A stretch of 64,000 nt of DNA from Amycolatopsis pithecellobii (GCF_009707865.1 NZ_WMBA01000042.1:1-64000), one strand, 5' to 3'. Shown: positions 1 through 8,709, numbered from the stretch's first letter. Notes: a model not told the origin generated them from the sequence alone. Made by a program: numbers and translations.

Positions 1-1027
1 GGCCCGGTTCCCGGGGGCGCAGATCTTGGGCAAGGCGCTCTCGGTCCTGTTGCGCGCGCAGCCAGGCGAGCCGTGTGAACCGCCGCTCGAAGTCCGCGGT
101 GGTCAGCCCGTGCCGGACATAGGCGCCGGCGAGTTCGCGGGCACCGGCCGGAACCGACCAGGTGGCACGGAAACCGGGCAGCGCCGCCCGGATGCGCGAG
201 AAGTCCACGCGGTAGGAGCGCGGATCGGGCCCGGCCTCACCGGTGATCAGCAGCTGCGCTCCGGGGACCGCGTCCACCACGGCCTCGGCGATCTGGCGCA
301 CCGTCAGGTTGTTGACCTCGGTGCCGACGTTGAACGCGGTGTCGTGCACCGCCGCCACGGGTGCGGCGAGCGCCTCGGTGAAGGCCGCCGCAATGTCGAG
401 CGCGTGCACGAGCGGACGCCACGGCGTGCCGTCGGACAGCACCCGAACCTTGCCGGTGAGCACGGCGTGGCCCACCAGGTTGTTGAGCACGATGTCGGCA
501 CGCGGGCGCGGCGAAAACCCGAATGCGGTCGCGTTGCGCAGGTACACCGGGCTGAAATCGGGGTCCGCCAGCGCGTGCAGATCGTCTTCGACGCGGACCT
601 TGGATTCGGCGTACGGCGTCACCGGCCGCAGCGGCGCGTCCTCGCCGACGAGGTCGTCACCCGCGGCGCCGTACACCGAACACGTTGAGGCGTAAAGGAA
701 CCGGCGCACCCCGGCGTATTTCGCGAGGCGGGCCAGCCGCACCGACGCGGCGTGGTTGATGTCGTAGGTCAGGTCCGGTTTGAGCGAACCGAGCGGGTCG
801 TTCGACAGCGCGGCCAGGTGGATCACGGCGTCGAAACCGGCCACGCGGCCGGTGGTGACGTCGCGCAGATCCACCGGCTCACCCGGCGGGTCGTCGGGCC
901 GCGGCCCGAGCACGCATGCGGCGAACAGGCCCGAGTCGAGCCCGGCGACCTCGTGTCCGGCGGCGCGCAGCACCGGGGCCAGCACCGAACCGAGATACCC
1001 CTGGTGACCCGTCAGCAGCACCCTCAT
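1..1027 (-). CDS. NAD-dependent sugar epimerase/dehydratase (3' end outside window)
   Basis: An extended-SDR nucleotide-sugar epimerase or dehydratase, probably acting on an NDP-sugar for cell-surface polysaccharide. The N-terminal Rossmann glycine motif TGHQGYLG is at about residues 6-13, the active-site serine region STCSVYG near 115, and the catalytic pair YAESK (YxxxK) near 140. About 342 residues are visible, close to full length for the family, and the stop lies beyond the left edge. The ATG start overlaps the stop of the upstream nucleotidyltransferase gene (ATGA), so the two are translationally coupled. The exact sugar cannot be told from sequence. Confidence 0.9.
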   Translation of the reverse strand, partial: MRVLLTGHQGYLGSVLAPVLRAAGHEVAGLDSGLFAACVLGPRPDDPPGEPVDLRDVTTGRVAGFDAVIHLAALSNDPLGSLKPDLTYDINHAASVRLARLAKYAGVRRFLYASTCSVYGAAGDDLVGEDAPLRPVTPYAESKVRVEDDLHALADPDFSPVYLRNATAFGFSPRPRADIVLNNLVGHAVLTGKVRVLSDGTPWRPLVHALDIAAAFTEALAAPVAAVHDTAFNVGTEVNNLTVRQIAEAVVDAVPGAQLLITGEAGPDPRSYRVDFSRIRAALPGFRATWSVPAGARELAGAYVRHGLTTADFERRFTRLAWLRAQQDRERLAQDLRPREPG

Positions 1028-1800
1028 GCGGCGTTCTCCCACAACATCCACGGCCGTGCACCGGACTCGTACGCGGTGTCGAGCGCGGCGCGCTCCTTGA
1101 ACGTGTCCGCCGGCTGCCAGAACCCGCGATAGGGATACGCCACCAGCCGGCCCTTTCCGGCGAGCGTGCCGCAGGCATCCTCGACGAGATCCCCGTTTTC
1201 CGGGAGGTGGTCGAAGATTTCCTGGCGCAGCACGAAAAACCCGGCGTTCTCCCACACCGGCAGCTCGCTCGCGGAACTGATCGAACGCACCTGCCGTCCG
1301 TCCAGCTCGACACAGTGGAACGTCGACTGCGGCGGCACGACCATCATCGAGGCGCCCGCGTCGGCGGCCGCGAAGTTCGCGATCATGTCGTCCAGCGGCG
1401 CGTCGGTGAGCACATCGGCGTAGTTGGCGAGGAAGATCTCCTCGTCCGCCACGTGCTCACGCACCCGCCGCAGCCGCTCGCCGATCGGGGATTCGATCCC
1501 GGTGTGCACGAAGGTGATCGACCAGTCGCTGATATCGGTCGACAGCAGTTCGACCTCGCCGCCGCGCAGCACGAAATCGTTCGACGCGGTTTCGGTGTAG
1601 GACAGGAAGAAATCCTTGATGTGCCGGGCGCCGTAACCGAGGCAGAGCACGAAATCCTTGTGCCCGAAATGGGCGTAGTAGCGCATGACATGCCACAGCA
1701 GCGGCCGGGGTCCGACCAGTTGCATCGGTTTGGGCACGTCGTCCGCGGGGCCGTTGCGCATGCGCATGCCGTGGCCGCCGCAGAAGAGCACGACCTTCAT
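1024..1800 (-). CDS. Sugar-1-phosphate nucleotidyltransferase (glucose-1-phosphate cytidylyltransferase-like)
   Basis: A 258-residue nucleotidyltransferase that would activate a hexose-1-phosphate to an NDP-sugar in the cytoplasm. The N-terminus FCGGHGMRMR is the pyrophosphorylase glycine/arginine loop, followed by PKPMQLVG and LLWHVMRYY, which resemble RfbF-type glucose-1-phosphate cytidylyltransferases. I chose the ATG at 1800 because the P-loop starts immediately after it; a longer open frame upstream encodes nothing recognisable. The upstream zinc-domain remnant stops inside this start codon (ATGA), and the downstream epimerase starts in this gene's stop. Related clusters often hold a C-methyltransferase beside these two genes; here only its remnant is seen. 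Confidence 0.85.
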   Translation of the reverse strand: MKVVLFCGGHGMRMRNGPADDVPKPMQLVGPRPLLWHVMRYYAHFGHKDFVLCLGYGARHIKDFFLSYTETASNDFVLRGGEVELLSTDISDWSITFVHTGIESPIGERLRRVREHVADEEIFLANYADVLTDAPLDDMIANFAAADAGASMMVVPPQSTFHCVELDGRQVRSISSASELPVWENAGFFVLRQEIFDHLPENGDLVEDACGTLAGKGRLVAYPYRGFWQPADTFKERAALDTAYESGARPWMLWENAA

Positions 1801-2015
1801 GCTCGGGTCACCTCTCGTCCGATCTGCCGGCGCCGCGAGTTGGAGAATGACGAGTAGTACGCGTACTCGGTGAGTGTCTCTATGAGGTCCGGCAAAGGCG
1901 GCAATTGCGCCAGGCAACAATCCGCACACAATCGCGGATGTAACGGAAGCATCAATTCGGGTGAGTCCCGGCACGAGGGCGGCTCGGCGCTCAGCATGCT
2001 CGCGGTGCCCCCCAT
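1797..2015 (-). pseudogene. Remnant of a zinc-binding-domain SAM C-methyltransferase
   Basis: A 72-codon frame whose second half (from PLHPRLCADC through LAQLPPL to TEYAYYSSFSNS) matches the N-terminal putative zinc-binding domain of sugar C-methyltransferases, which typically reads PLHVRVC-x2-C-x-VQL...YAYFSSYS. The first Cys pair is missing or degraded (the frame begins M-G-G-T) and the roughly 330-residue methyltransferase and C-terminal domains are absent. The frame ends inside the start codon of the nucleotidyltransferase. I read this as an internal deletion of a methyltransferase gene that left a translationally coupled leader. It could still be expressed as a short peptide. Confidence 0.6.
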
Positions 2016-2215
2016 CGTCCCTTTTTTCGCGGGCTCATGCCCCGGAGTTGGTTCACCGTGACTATAGGTTTGTCACGCGTCAGTGTTACCAGCAACCGGG
2101 TGATTCAAAGCCGCTTTAGGGTGATGCGCACGACACGGTGTGAACGTTTCCGCGCACGGGTGAGCTGAGCTGCGGAGCGACGGCACGCGACGCCGCACGG
2201 TAGCCGCGTTCGCCC
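2016..2215. other. Intergenic gap, nothing recognised
   Basis: About 200 bp between the methyltransferase remnant and the sugar transferase. I see no convincing gene, terminator or operator. It may hold the promoter of the remnant and nucleotidyltransferase genes. Confidence 0.5.
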
Positions 2216-3676
2216 CTAGTACGCGCCTTTCCCGCCGAGGACGGCGCGTGCGGTCTTCCACAGGATCACCATGTCCAGCGCCAGCGACCAGTCCTCGACG
2301 TACCGCAGGTCGAGCCGGACGCTCTGGTCCCAGCTCAGATCGCTGCGCCCGCTGACCTGCCACAGCCCGGTCAGGCCCGGCTTCACCAGCAACCGCCGGC
2401 GCGCGGCGCGGTGGTAGCTTTCGGTCTCCTTCGGCAGCGGCGGCCGCGGGCCGACGAGCGACATCCGCCCGCCCAGTACGTTGAACAGCTGTGGCAGCTC
2501 GTCGAGGGAGTACCGGCGCAGCACGGCACCGACCCGCGTGACCCTGGGGTCGCGGCGCATCTTGAACAGCGGGCCGGCGCCCTCGTTCGCGTCGAGCAGC
2601 TCGTTGCGGATCTTGTCGGCGTTCACGACCATCGTGCGGAACTTGATCATCATGAAGGTGTCGCCGTCACGCCCGACGCGGCGCTGCCGGTAGAACACCG
2701 GGCCCCGGTCGTTCAGCTTGATCAACATCGCGATCAGCAGCAGCGCCGGGGAAATCGCCAGCAGGCCGAGCGCGGCCATCGCGCGGTCGAAGACCTCCTT
2801 GACGATCCGCCGCCCGCCGGTGAAGGTCGGCGCGCTCACGCGCAGCAACGGCATGCCGAGCACGCCGGAGACGTTGAGCCGCGGCCCGGCAACCTCCATC
2901 AGCACCGGGGCCACGACCAGTTCCGCGCCCGTGCCTTCGAGATCCCACGCCAGCTGCTGCAGCCGCGCCGGTGTCCAATGTGGATCGGAGGTGACGGCGA
3001 CGACCCGGTAACCGCCGCGGCGGACCTGCTCGGCGACGTCGTCGAGGCGGCCGGCCACGGCGATGCCGCCGACCTCACCGGTGCCACTGTCGGTGCAGAC
3101 CGCCTCGACGCGCCAGCCGACATGCGAGTCCTCGCGGGTGCGTTCGATCAGGCCGAGCAGGGTTTCCGGCGCCCCGGCGGCCATCACCGGCAGCATGCAG
3201 GTGCCGGACTTGTTGCGTGCGTGGTGCAGCGCCTTGCGCAGCAGGTACCGCTCCGGGAACAGCAGCAGGCCGACCAGCGGCACCACGATGAACACCCACG
3301 GCTGCACGTCGAGCGCGCCGAACACCAGTCCCGCGAGCGCCACCACGACCGCGGCCATCACCAGCGCGCGGCCCAGCCTGCGGTACTCCTCAGCGCCCTC
3401 GCCGAACACATGCTGGCTCCACGCGCGGTTGAGCGGCAACGAGCACAGGATCGCCGCGGCGGTACCGGACGCGTGCAGGAAGTACGGGCGGCCGGTGATC
3501 TTGAGGATGAGGAAGGCCGTCGCCGTGATCACCAGCAACGTCGCGAACGCGTCACAGCCGATCACCCAGGCGCGGTAGTTGCGTTCCCACCGGGTCGAGG
3601 AGGCGCGCGCCGGGACCCGCACCACGCGCGTCCGTGTCCCGGCAACCGTCTCGGCACGGGAAAACATCTCTTCCAT
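2216..3676 (-). CDS. Polyprenyl-phosphate sugar phosphotransferase (exopolysaccharide initiating glycosyltransferase)
   Basis: A 486-residue membrane enzyme of the WcaJ/CpsE type that loads the first sugar phosphate onto undecaprenyl phosphate to begin polysaccharide assembly. The N-terminal third has four to five hydrophobic segments. A soluble middle region follows, then the conserved bacterial sugar-transferase domain begins near residue 285 with KEVFDRAMAALGL, the RRVGRDG and MIKFRTM motifs, the VGPRPPLP motif and PGLTGLWQVSGR. The ATG at 3676 is preceded by GGAGG at four bases and is preferred over an ATG 15 bases upstream. A 25-bp palindrome lies just upstream of the gene. Confidence 0.92.
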   Translation of the reverse strand: MEEMFSRAETVAGTRTRVVRVPARASSTRWERNYRAWVIGCDAFATLLVITATAFLILKITGRPYFLHASGTAAAILCSLPLNRAWSQHVFGEGAEEYRRLGRALVMAAVVVALAGLVFGALDVQPWVFIVVPLVGLLLFPERYLLRKALHHARNKSGTCMLPVMAAGAPETLLGLIERTREDSHVGWRVEAVCTDSGTGEVGGIAVAGRLDDVAEQVRRGGYRVVAVTSDPHWTPARLQQLAWDLEGTGAELVVAPVLMEVAGPRLNVSGVLGMPLLRVSAPTFTGGRRIVKEVFDRAMAALGLLAISPALLLIAMLIKLNDRGPVFYRQRRVGRDGDTFMMIKFRTMVVNADKIRNELLDANEGAGPLFKMRRDPRVTRVGAVLRRYSLDELPQLFNVLGGRMSLVGPRPPLPKETESYHRAARRRLLVKPGLTGLWQVSGRSDLSWDQSVRLDLRYVEDWSLALDMVILWKTARAVLGGKGAY

Positions 3677-3718
3677 CCAACCTCCGCCCATCGGCTGGCC
3701 CCGGGACCACCACCTCCC

Positions 3719-3743
3719 TGACGATTACTGTCAGTGATCGTCA
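3719..3743. promoter_or_regulatory. Near-perfect 25-bp palindrome, candidate operator
   Basis: Arms TGACGATTACTG and CAGTGATCGTCA flank a single central T. All 12 pairs match except one T-G. It sits about 45 bp upstream of the sugar-transferase start codon, where a repressor or activator dimer would act. Such length and symmetry are unlikely by chance. The binding protein is unknown; it could also form a leader RNA hairpin. Confidence 0.55.
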
Positions 3744-4254
3744 AGTCGGCTGGCGCATAACTCGTTCGTGCCAGTATCTGCCGGGGAATCGGTCCTGTTC
3801 GCCCGGGTGTTACAGCCGAGATCGCAGCAAATTCCCTATGGGACAAGAACAGTTCGGGCACGCGGAGATCACGGAACGGCGACGGCAGGGGCACCGTTGC
3901 CGAACGGCAAACAATCACGGATGGTAGCCGGTAAATTCACCACAACCGAGAGTGATCCGATAGCTGAAACCATCGTTTCAAATTAGCTCGGATGGAGCAT
4001 TGTGCCGAGCACGATCAGCCACGACGATGGGTCACGTCGGCGAGTGCCATCACGCCGTCAAGGACAGCCGGTTGCGTGAGCCCCTTAGGCCATTGACGCC
4101 GTGACCGGCCGTCGGAGCTCCGGCGCACAGATCCGCCCTCCCAACGCGCCGGAGCTCCTCCTTGAACGGTGCGTGGCGGTGCGGGTGGCGGTGCAAGGTG
4201 ACGCGTGGTGAAAAGCGACCTACGGCCGCTGCGCAGCTCTGCTGTGAAATCGGT
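3744..4254. other. Gene-free stretch with inverted repeats
   Basis: About 510 bp between the sugar transferase and the IclR gene. It is more A/T-rich than its surroundings around 3780-4000 and contains a short inverted repeat (TGAAAC, four bases, GTTTCA) at 3965-3980 and the larger hairpin at 4114-4158. No gene or tRNA was recognised. It probably holds the sugar-transferase promoter and the 3' region of the IclR gene. Confidence 0.5.
4114..4158. terminator. 13-bp inverted repeat, candidate terminator
   Basis: GGAGCTCCGGCGC at 4114-4126 and its exact complement GCGCCGGAGCTCC at 4146-4158 are separated by 19 bases. It lies about 95 bp past the stop of the IclR gene, so it may terminate that transcript. 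There is no T-tract, which is common for actinomycete terminators. Each arm also contains the self-complementary GGAGCTCC. Confidence 0.45.
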
Positions 4255-5076
4255 TCAGGCGGCGTCGTTGGTGTCGCTGGCCCGGGGGCGGGAGACGATG
4301 CGGGTGGCGATGTCGAGCAGGGCCTTCGCCGCGCGGCCGACGTCCTTCGCCGGGAACCGGGCCGCCGGGGCGCTCAGGCTGATCGCCGCGGGGACGCTGG
4401 TGCCCAGCAACGGCACCGCGACACAGCGGCCGTCGACCTCGTTCTCCAGGTTGTCCACCGCGTAGCCGAGGGTGCGCACGCCCTCCAGCTCCGCCAGGTA
4501 CTGATCGACCGTGGTGATCGTCGCGGCCGTCCGCGGCGGCATCCCCGATCGCGCCAGCAGACCCCGCACGCGGTCCTCCGTCAGGTGCGCGGTGATGGCC
4601 TTGCCGAGCGCCGTCGAATGCACCGGATCCCGGTCCCCGCGGGCGGCCGCCAGCCGGACTCCGCGGCGGCTTTCGATGATGTCGACGTAGATGATGCGGT
4701 CACTGTCGAGGACACCGAGGTTCGAGGTCTCGCCGAACTCGTCCCGCAGCTGCTCCAGCCACGGCCGCGCGGCCTCCCGCAGCAGCTCGAGATGACGCGA
4801 CTGCATCCCCAGAAATCCCAGCCCCAGCCGGCACAGGCCGGTTTCCTCGTCCCGCTCGACATAGCGGTGCTGCTCGAGTGTCCACAGATACCGGTACGCC
4901 GAGGATTTCGGCATACCGGTGGCTTCGACCACCGTGTTCAGGGTGATACCGTCCACGGACTGCTGCAGCAGATCGAGAATCGCACACACCCGGTCCACCG
5001 CGCGGAGCGAGTAGTCGCGGTCCTCCGGCGCAGCCCCGTCTTGCTCATCAGGATCGGGATTCCGGCCGGCCGACAC
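4255..5076 (-). CDS. IclR-family transcriptional regulator
   Basis: A 273-residue DNA-binding regulator. The N-terminal winged helix-turn-helix spans about residues 25-80 (VDRVCAILDLL ... LNTVVEATGMPKSSAYRYLWTL). The C-terminal IclR effector domain contains HSTALGKAITAHL and ends with the usual alternation of small residues. I placed the start at the GTG at 5076, which follows GAGGTG at four bases; an in-frame ATG further up adds 22 unlikely residues. It sits just downstream of a flavokinase and a RutA-like monooxygenase on the same strand and may regulate them, but the effector is unknown. Confidence 0.9.
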   Translation of the reverse strand: MSAGRNPDPDEQDGAAPEDRDYSLRAVDRVCAILDLLQQSVDGITLNTVVEATGMPKSSAYRYLWTLEQHRYVERDEETGLCRLGLGFLGMQSRHLELLREAARPWLEQLRDEFGETSNLGVLDSDRIIYVDIIESRRGVRLAAARGDRDPVHSTALGKAITAHLTEDRVRGLLARSGMPPRTAATITTVDQYLAELEGVRTLGYAVDNLENEVDGRCVAVPLLGTSVPAAISLSAPAARFPAKDVGRAAKALLDIATRIVSRPRASDTNDAA

Positions 5077-5149
5077 GGCGCACCTCGTTTCATTAGGCAG
5101 AGCGAGCGTTTCAGATGGTACCGCCCTGACCTCGCCCCGCAAAACCCCG

Positions 5150-5569
5150 CTATCGCCGCGAGGCGAAGAACTCGCGTCCCCGGTCCTCGTCGCGGCGCAT
5201 CTGCTCGATCAACTCCGCGACCGAGGCGAACTTGACCTGCCCGCGCAGGAACAGCTCCACGGTGACCTCGGCGACGCAGCCGTAGAGATCCTGGTCGAAA
5301 TCGAGCAGGTAGGCCTCGACCGTGCGGTGCGTACCGTCGAAAGTCACGTTGGACCCGACCGAGACGAGCGCGGGCAGCGGCTCCGGGAACTCACGCCGGT
5401 CATCCGGGCCTGCCAGGGCGAGGATCCGGACATGCCCGGCGTACACGCCGTCCGCCGGGATCGGGGCCGACCCGTCGAAGCCGATGTTGGCGGTGGGAAA
5501 ACCCAGGTCCTTGCCACGCCCATCGCCGTGCACCACCGCTCCGGTCACGCTGCCCAGGATCTCCACCAT
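5150..5569 (-). CDS. Stand-alone riboflavin kinase domain protein
   Basis: A 139-residue protein made only of the flavokinase domain that converts riboflavin and ATP to FMN. It shows the family motifs GSVTGAVVHGDGRG-x-LGFPTANI at the N-terminus, VSVGSN-x-TFDG near residue 80, and VEAYLLDFDQDLYG near residue 95. Normal bacterial RibF is bifunctional at about 310 residues; the FAD-synthetase half is absent here. It sits 36 bp downstream of an FMN-dependent RutA-like monooxygenase on the same strand, which suggests dedicated FMN supply for that enzyme. The function from motifs is secure; the partnership is inferred. Confidence 0.85.
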   Translation of the reverse strand: MVEILGSVTGAVVHGDGRGKDLGFPTANIGFDGSAPIPADGVYAGHVRILALAGPDDRREFPEPLPALVSVGSNVTFDGTHRTVEAYLLDFDQDLYGCVAEVTVELFLRGQVKFASVAELIEQMRRDEDRGREFFASRR

Positions 5570-5604
5570 TCGCCTTCCTTCGCGCCGGCTGCCGTGCCAG
5601 GAGC

Positions 5605-6696
5605 TTACTGATCCGGCGGCTGCGGCTCGGTGGTCGGGCGCGCGTCGAGCTCGCGCAGTCCGGGCAGCACGGTCTCGCCGAACAGCAGGAGGTCCTGGTC
5701 GTACTCGGGGAAAATCAGCATCAGCCCGTCCAGTTCGGCCTCACGCACGATCGTCGCGATCTGCTCGATCACCGTGGCGGCCGAACCGCTGACGTAGGGG
5801 GTCTGGAAGGCCTGCTCGCCGGTGGCGTCCTCGGTCCACACCCGCGCCCGCTCGTCAGGGACGCCCCACGACCGGCGCATCGCGACAAGCGCGCCGCGGT
5901 CGAGGCCCGCGCCCCAGCGGCCGACCTTTTCCCGTGCGGCGGCGTCGGTTTCGTCCTGCACGACGGTCAGCATCGAGTACGTCTTCACCGTGCGCCCCCG
6001 CGCGGCGGCCCGCCCGTGCACGTCGCGGGAAAGCGCTTTCATTTCGTCCATGCTGTCGGCCGAGAGGAAGGCTCCGTCGGCATAAGCGGCCTGGAACTCG
6101 CGCCCCGCTTCCGAACGGCCGGCGCTGATGATGGTGGGCCGCGTCCGCGGATGCGGCCGGGACTCGCAGTCGGTCAGGGTGAAGAAATCCCCCTTCATGG
6201 TGACCGAATCCTCGGTCCACAACCGGATGACCGCCTCGGTCCACTCGGCCGTCATCCGGTACCGCTCCTCGTGCGACATCTCCTCCCACAGTCCGAACTG
6301 CCGGAACTCCCCCGCGTACGCGCCGTTGACGATGTTCATGCCCGCCCGGCCGTTCGAGATCTGCTGCAGGGTCGTGTACATCTTCGCGGCGATGCCCGGG
6401 TGCATGATGTTCGCGTGCGTGGTGGCCCAGATCTTGACGCGTTCGGTCACCTCGGCGAGCCCGGCCATCATGGTCACCGACTCCAGGCTCTCGCCCCAGT
6501 GGTCGGTGCTGCCCCCGAACCCGCGCCATTTCGCCATCGACATGATGAAGTCGAGCCCGATGGCCTCCGCGTGCAGTGCGGCTCTTTTGTTGGTCTCGTA
6601 ACTGGCTTCCGGATGCGGCGCGGTGGTGGACAGCAGCCAGCCGCCGCTGCCGATCGGGAGGAAGATCCCGTACTCTTTTCCGGACAACGTTGGCAC
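5605..6696 (-). CDS. RutA-like flavin-dependent monooxygenase (LLM superfamily)
   Basis: A 363-residue luciferase-like enzyme closest by eye to RutA, the FMN-dependent pyrimidine ring-opening monooxygenase. Shared blocks are GIFLPIGSGGWLLST near the start, FIMSMAKWRGFGG near residue 50, the LESVTMMAGLAEVTERVKIWAT segment, and KGDFFTLTDC with ISAGRSEAGREFQ in the middle. The GTG at 6696 was chosen because CAGGAG precedes it by nine bases and the family N-terminus begins there. No RutB-F genes accompany it; instead there is a flavokinase and an IclR regulator, so the substrate may be another amide-containing ring. Confidence 0.8.
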   Translation of the reverse strand: MPTLSGKEYGIFLPIGSGGWLLSTTAPHPEASYETNKRAALHAEAIGLDFIMSMAKWRGFGGSTDHWGESLESVTMMAGLAEVTERVKIWATTHANIMHPGIAAKMYTTLQQISNGRAGMNIVNGAYAGEFRQFGLWEEMSHEERYRMTAEWTEAVIRLWTEDSVTMKGDFFTLTDCESRPHPRTRPTIISAGRSEAGREFQAAYADGAFLSADSMDEMKALSRDVHGRAAARGRTVKTYSMLTVVQDETDAAAREKVGRWGAGLDRGALVAMRRSWGVPDERARVWTEDATGEQAFQTPYVSGSAATVIEQIATIVREAELDGLMLIFPEYDQDLLLFGETVLPGLRELDARPTTEPQPPDQ

Positions 6697-6748
6697 CTTT
6701 CCTGCTCCTGCAAGGAGTGAACCACGGGTGCCGGGACCTGGCGCACGC

Positions 6749-8242
6749 TCACCGGCGCCCTGGTGACCTGACCTCGAGGTCACCCGGCAGGCGCGGCACC
6801 GGATTGCCCTGGTAGCGCGGATAAACCAGGTCTTCTTCACCGGTCTGCGGGCGCAGGGGCTGCACGACTTCCACGTAGTAGCCCTCGGCCCGCCGCTCGA
6901 TGAGCCCGGACGACACGCCGGCCGCGAGCACCTCGCTGTCCGCCCGCTGCAGCCGCCGGCAGATCCGGACCGCCACGAGATAGGCCAGCGGCGGCAGCAC
7001 GAGCACGCCGACGCGCGCGATCCACACCAGGCGTTCGATCGGGATGGCGAAGACGAAAGCGATCACGTCGTCGAGGCCCGCGAAGATCAGCACGAGCGTG
7101 AACGTCACCGCCATGACGCCGAGCCCGGTTCTGACCGGCACGTCCCGCGGTCGTTGCGCGATCTGGTGCGACGAGGAATCCCGGCTCGCCCTCCGTTCGA
7201 GGAGCGGGTAGCCCAGCATTCCGCCGAACAGCAGCAACGGCATCACCACGGCGGGCCAGAAGACGGCCGGAACCGTGTAAGTGCCCCACAAATCGATGCG
7301 CCATTCCGGCCACAACCGCATGGCGCCGTCGACCATTTGCAGGTACCAGTCGGGCTGGGAGTTGATCGAAGCCTGCGACGGCTGGTACGGGCCGTAGTGG
7401 AACACCGGGTTGATCTGCGCCAGCCCGCCCAGCGCGACGAGCACCGCGGTCACCATGACGGCGAGGGTGGTGCTCTTGATCCCGAAGGCGGGAACCGCCC
7501 TGGTGCCGGTGACATTGCGTTTCATCCCGCGCTTTCCGGGGAACTGCGTGTGTTCCTGGTACCACACGCCGGCCAGGTGAACCGCGATGAGCGTGAGCAG
7601 CACCCCCGGCAGCAGCAGGACGTGCAGGGCGAACAGGCGCGGGATCACGACCTCGCCGGGGAACTGACCGCCGAAGACGAGCCAGTGCAACCATGTGCCG
7701 ATCACCGGCACGGACAACATGATCCCGGACATGATGCGCAGTCCGGTACCGGAGAGCAGGTCGTCGGGCAGTGAGTAACCGGCGAAGCCTTCGGCGATGG
7801 CGATCAGCAGCATCAGCACGCCGATGAGCCAGTTGGCCTCACGGGGTTTGCGGAACGCGCCGGTGAAGAAGATCCGCAGCAGGTGCACCACGATCGCGGC
7901 GACGAAGATGTTGGCGGACCAGTGATGGATCTGGCGGACCAGCAGGCCGCCCCGCACGTCGAACGAGATCCGCAGCGTGCTTTCGAAGGCACGGGACATC
8001 TCGATGCCGTTCATGTTCGGATAGGTGCCGTGGTAGGTCAGCTGCGCCATCGACGGGTCGAAGAACAGTGCCAGGTAGGTGCCGGTCAGCAGCAGAACGA
8101 CGAAACTGTAGAGCGCGAGTTCGCCGAACAGGAAGGAAAAGTGGTCCGGGAAGACCTTGTTCAGGCGCGGCCGGATCCCTTTCGCCGCCAGATAACGCTG
8201 GTCGGCGGACTCGGCGGCGTCGGCGATCCGCGGCGCGATCAC
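6749..8242 (-). CDS. qcrB: Cytochrome b subunit of a bc-type complex (QcrB-like)
   Basis: A 497-residue multi-helix membrane protein. Haem-ligand histidines are visible in IHHW and VVHLLRIF (second helix) and in LFALHVLL and LIAVHLAG (fourth helix). The Qo-site motif is PDWY near residue 275, the actinobacterial form of PEWY. It would pass electrons from menaquinol toward cytochrome c and oxidase. The GTG start overlaps the ctaG-like stop by four bases (GTGA). It is unusual in lacking qcrA (Rieske) and qcrC (cytochrome c) neighbours, so it may borrow them from a housekeeping complex or act as a diheme quinol oxidoreductase without them. Confidence 0.9.
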   Translation of the reverse strand: MIAPRIADAAESADQRYLAAKGIRPRLNKVFPDHFSFLFGELALYSFVVLLLTGTYLALFFDPSMAQLTYHGTYPNMNGIEMSRAFESTLRISFDVRGGLLVRQIHHWSANIFVAAIVVHLLRIFFTGAFRKPREANWLIGVLMLLIAIAEGFAGYSLPDDLLSGTGLRIMSGIMLSVPVIGTWLHWLVFGGQFPGEVVIPRLFALHVLLLPGVLLTLIAVHLAGVWYQEHTQFPGKRGMKRNVTGTRAVPAFGIKSTTLAVMVTAVLVALGGLAQINPVFHYGPYQPSQASINSQPDWYLQMVDGAMRLWPEWRIDLWGTYTVPAVFWPAVVMPLLLFGGMLGYPLLERRASRDSSSHQIAQRPRDVPVRTGLGVMAVTFTLVLIFAGLDDVIAFVFAIPIERLVWIARVGVLVLPPLAYLVAVRICRRLQRADSEVLAAGVSSGLIERRAEGYYVEVVQPLRPQTGEEDLVYPRYQGNPVPRLPGDLEVRSPGRR

Positions 8243-8709
8243 GAGGCGGCCTCCTGTTCTTCGCGCACGATCCACCGCCAGGCGACGCCCACGGCGGCCA
8301 GGCACAGCGGCATCATCCCGACGATCATCGCGAGCCCGCCCGCTTCGTGCCCGGCGATCACGAGGTAGACGGCGGCGAGATCGAGCGACGGCGCGGCCAG
8401 GAACAGGTACACCCCGCGGGCAGGCTCCGGGAAACCCTTGCGTGGCACCAGAACGGGCAGCCAGAACACGATGGCGCCGGCCAGCAGCACGCCGTGCAGC
8501 ATCGTCTCCGCCAGTGGCGGCAGCCCTCGCGCCCCCATCACGATGGTGAGCGCGGCGTGCAGCACCACGAACGCCGGCAGCACCACTACCGGCGGCGCCG
8601 GGACCCGCCCCCACCGCACGGCCGAGCGGGTGGCCAGCACGATGGCCGGTGCCACCGCGGAAGTCAGCAACCCCATCGATCCCATGTGGACGATCTCGTG
8701 CGTGTTCAC
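8239..8709 (-). CDS. Short CtaG-like cytochrome oxidase assembly membrane protein
   Basis: A 156-residue membrane protein with four to five hydrophobic segments. The HAALTIVM and VFWLPVLVP segments and the C-terminal GGLAMIVG...WRWIVREEQE resemble the end of CtaG-type caa3 oxidase assembly factors, which help deliver copper to subunit I. At 156 residues it is well below the usual length of about 270, so it may be a shortened relative. The GTG start overlaps the upstream gene's stop, and its own stop overlaps the qcrB start. The family assignment is by weak motif similarity; position in an oxidase operon supports it. Confidence 0.6.
   Translation of the reverse strand: MNTHEIVHMGSMGLLTSAVAPAIVLATRSAVRWGRVPAPPVVVLPAFVVLHAALTIVMGARGLPPLAETMLHGVLLAGAIVFWLPVLVPRKGFPEPARGVYLFLAAPSLDLAAVYLVIAGHEAGGLAMIVGMMPLCLAAVGVAWRWIVREEQEAAS

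Noticed and set aside
3744-4254. A small RNA or tRNA gene in the long gap before the IclR gene
   Set aside because: No cloverleaf, T-loop consensus or conserved structure could be made out; only inverted repeats are visible.
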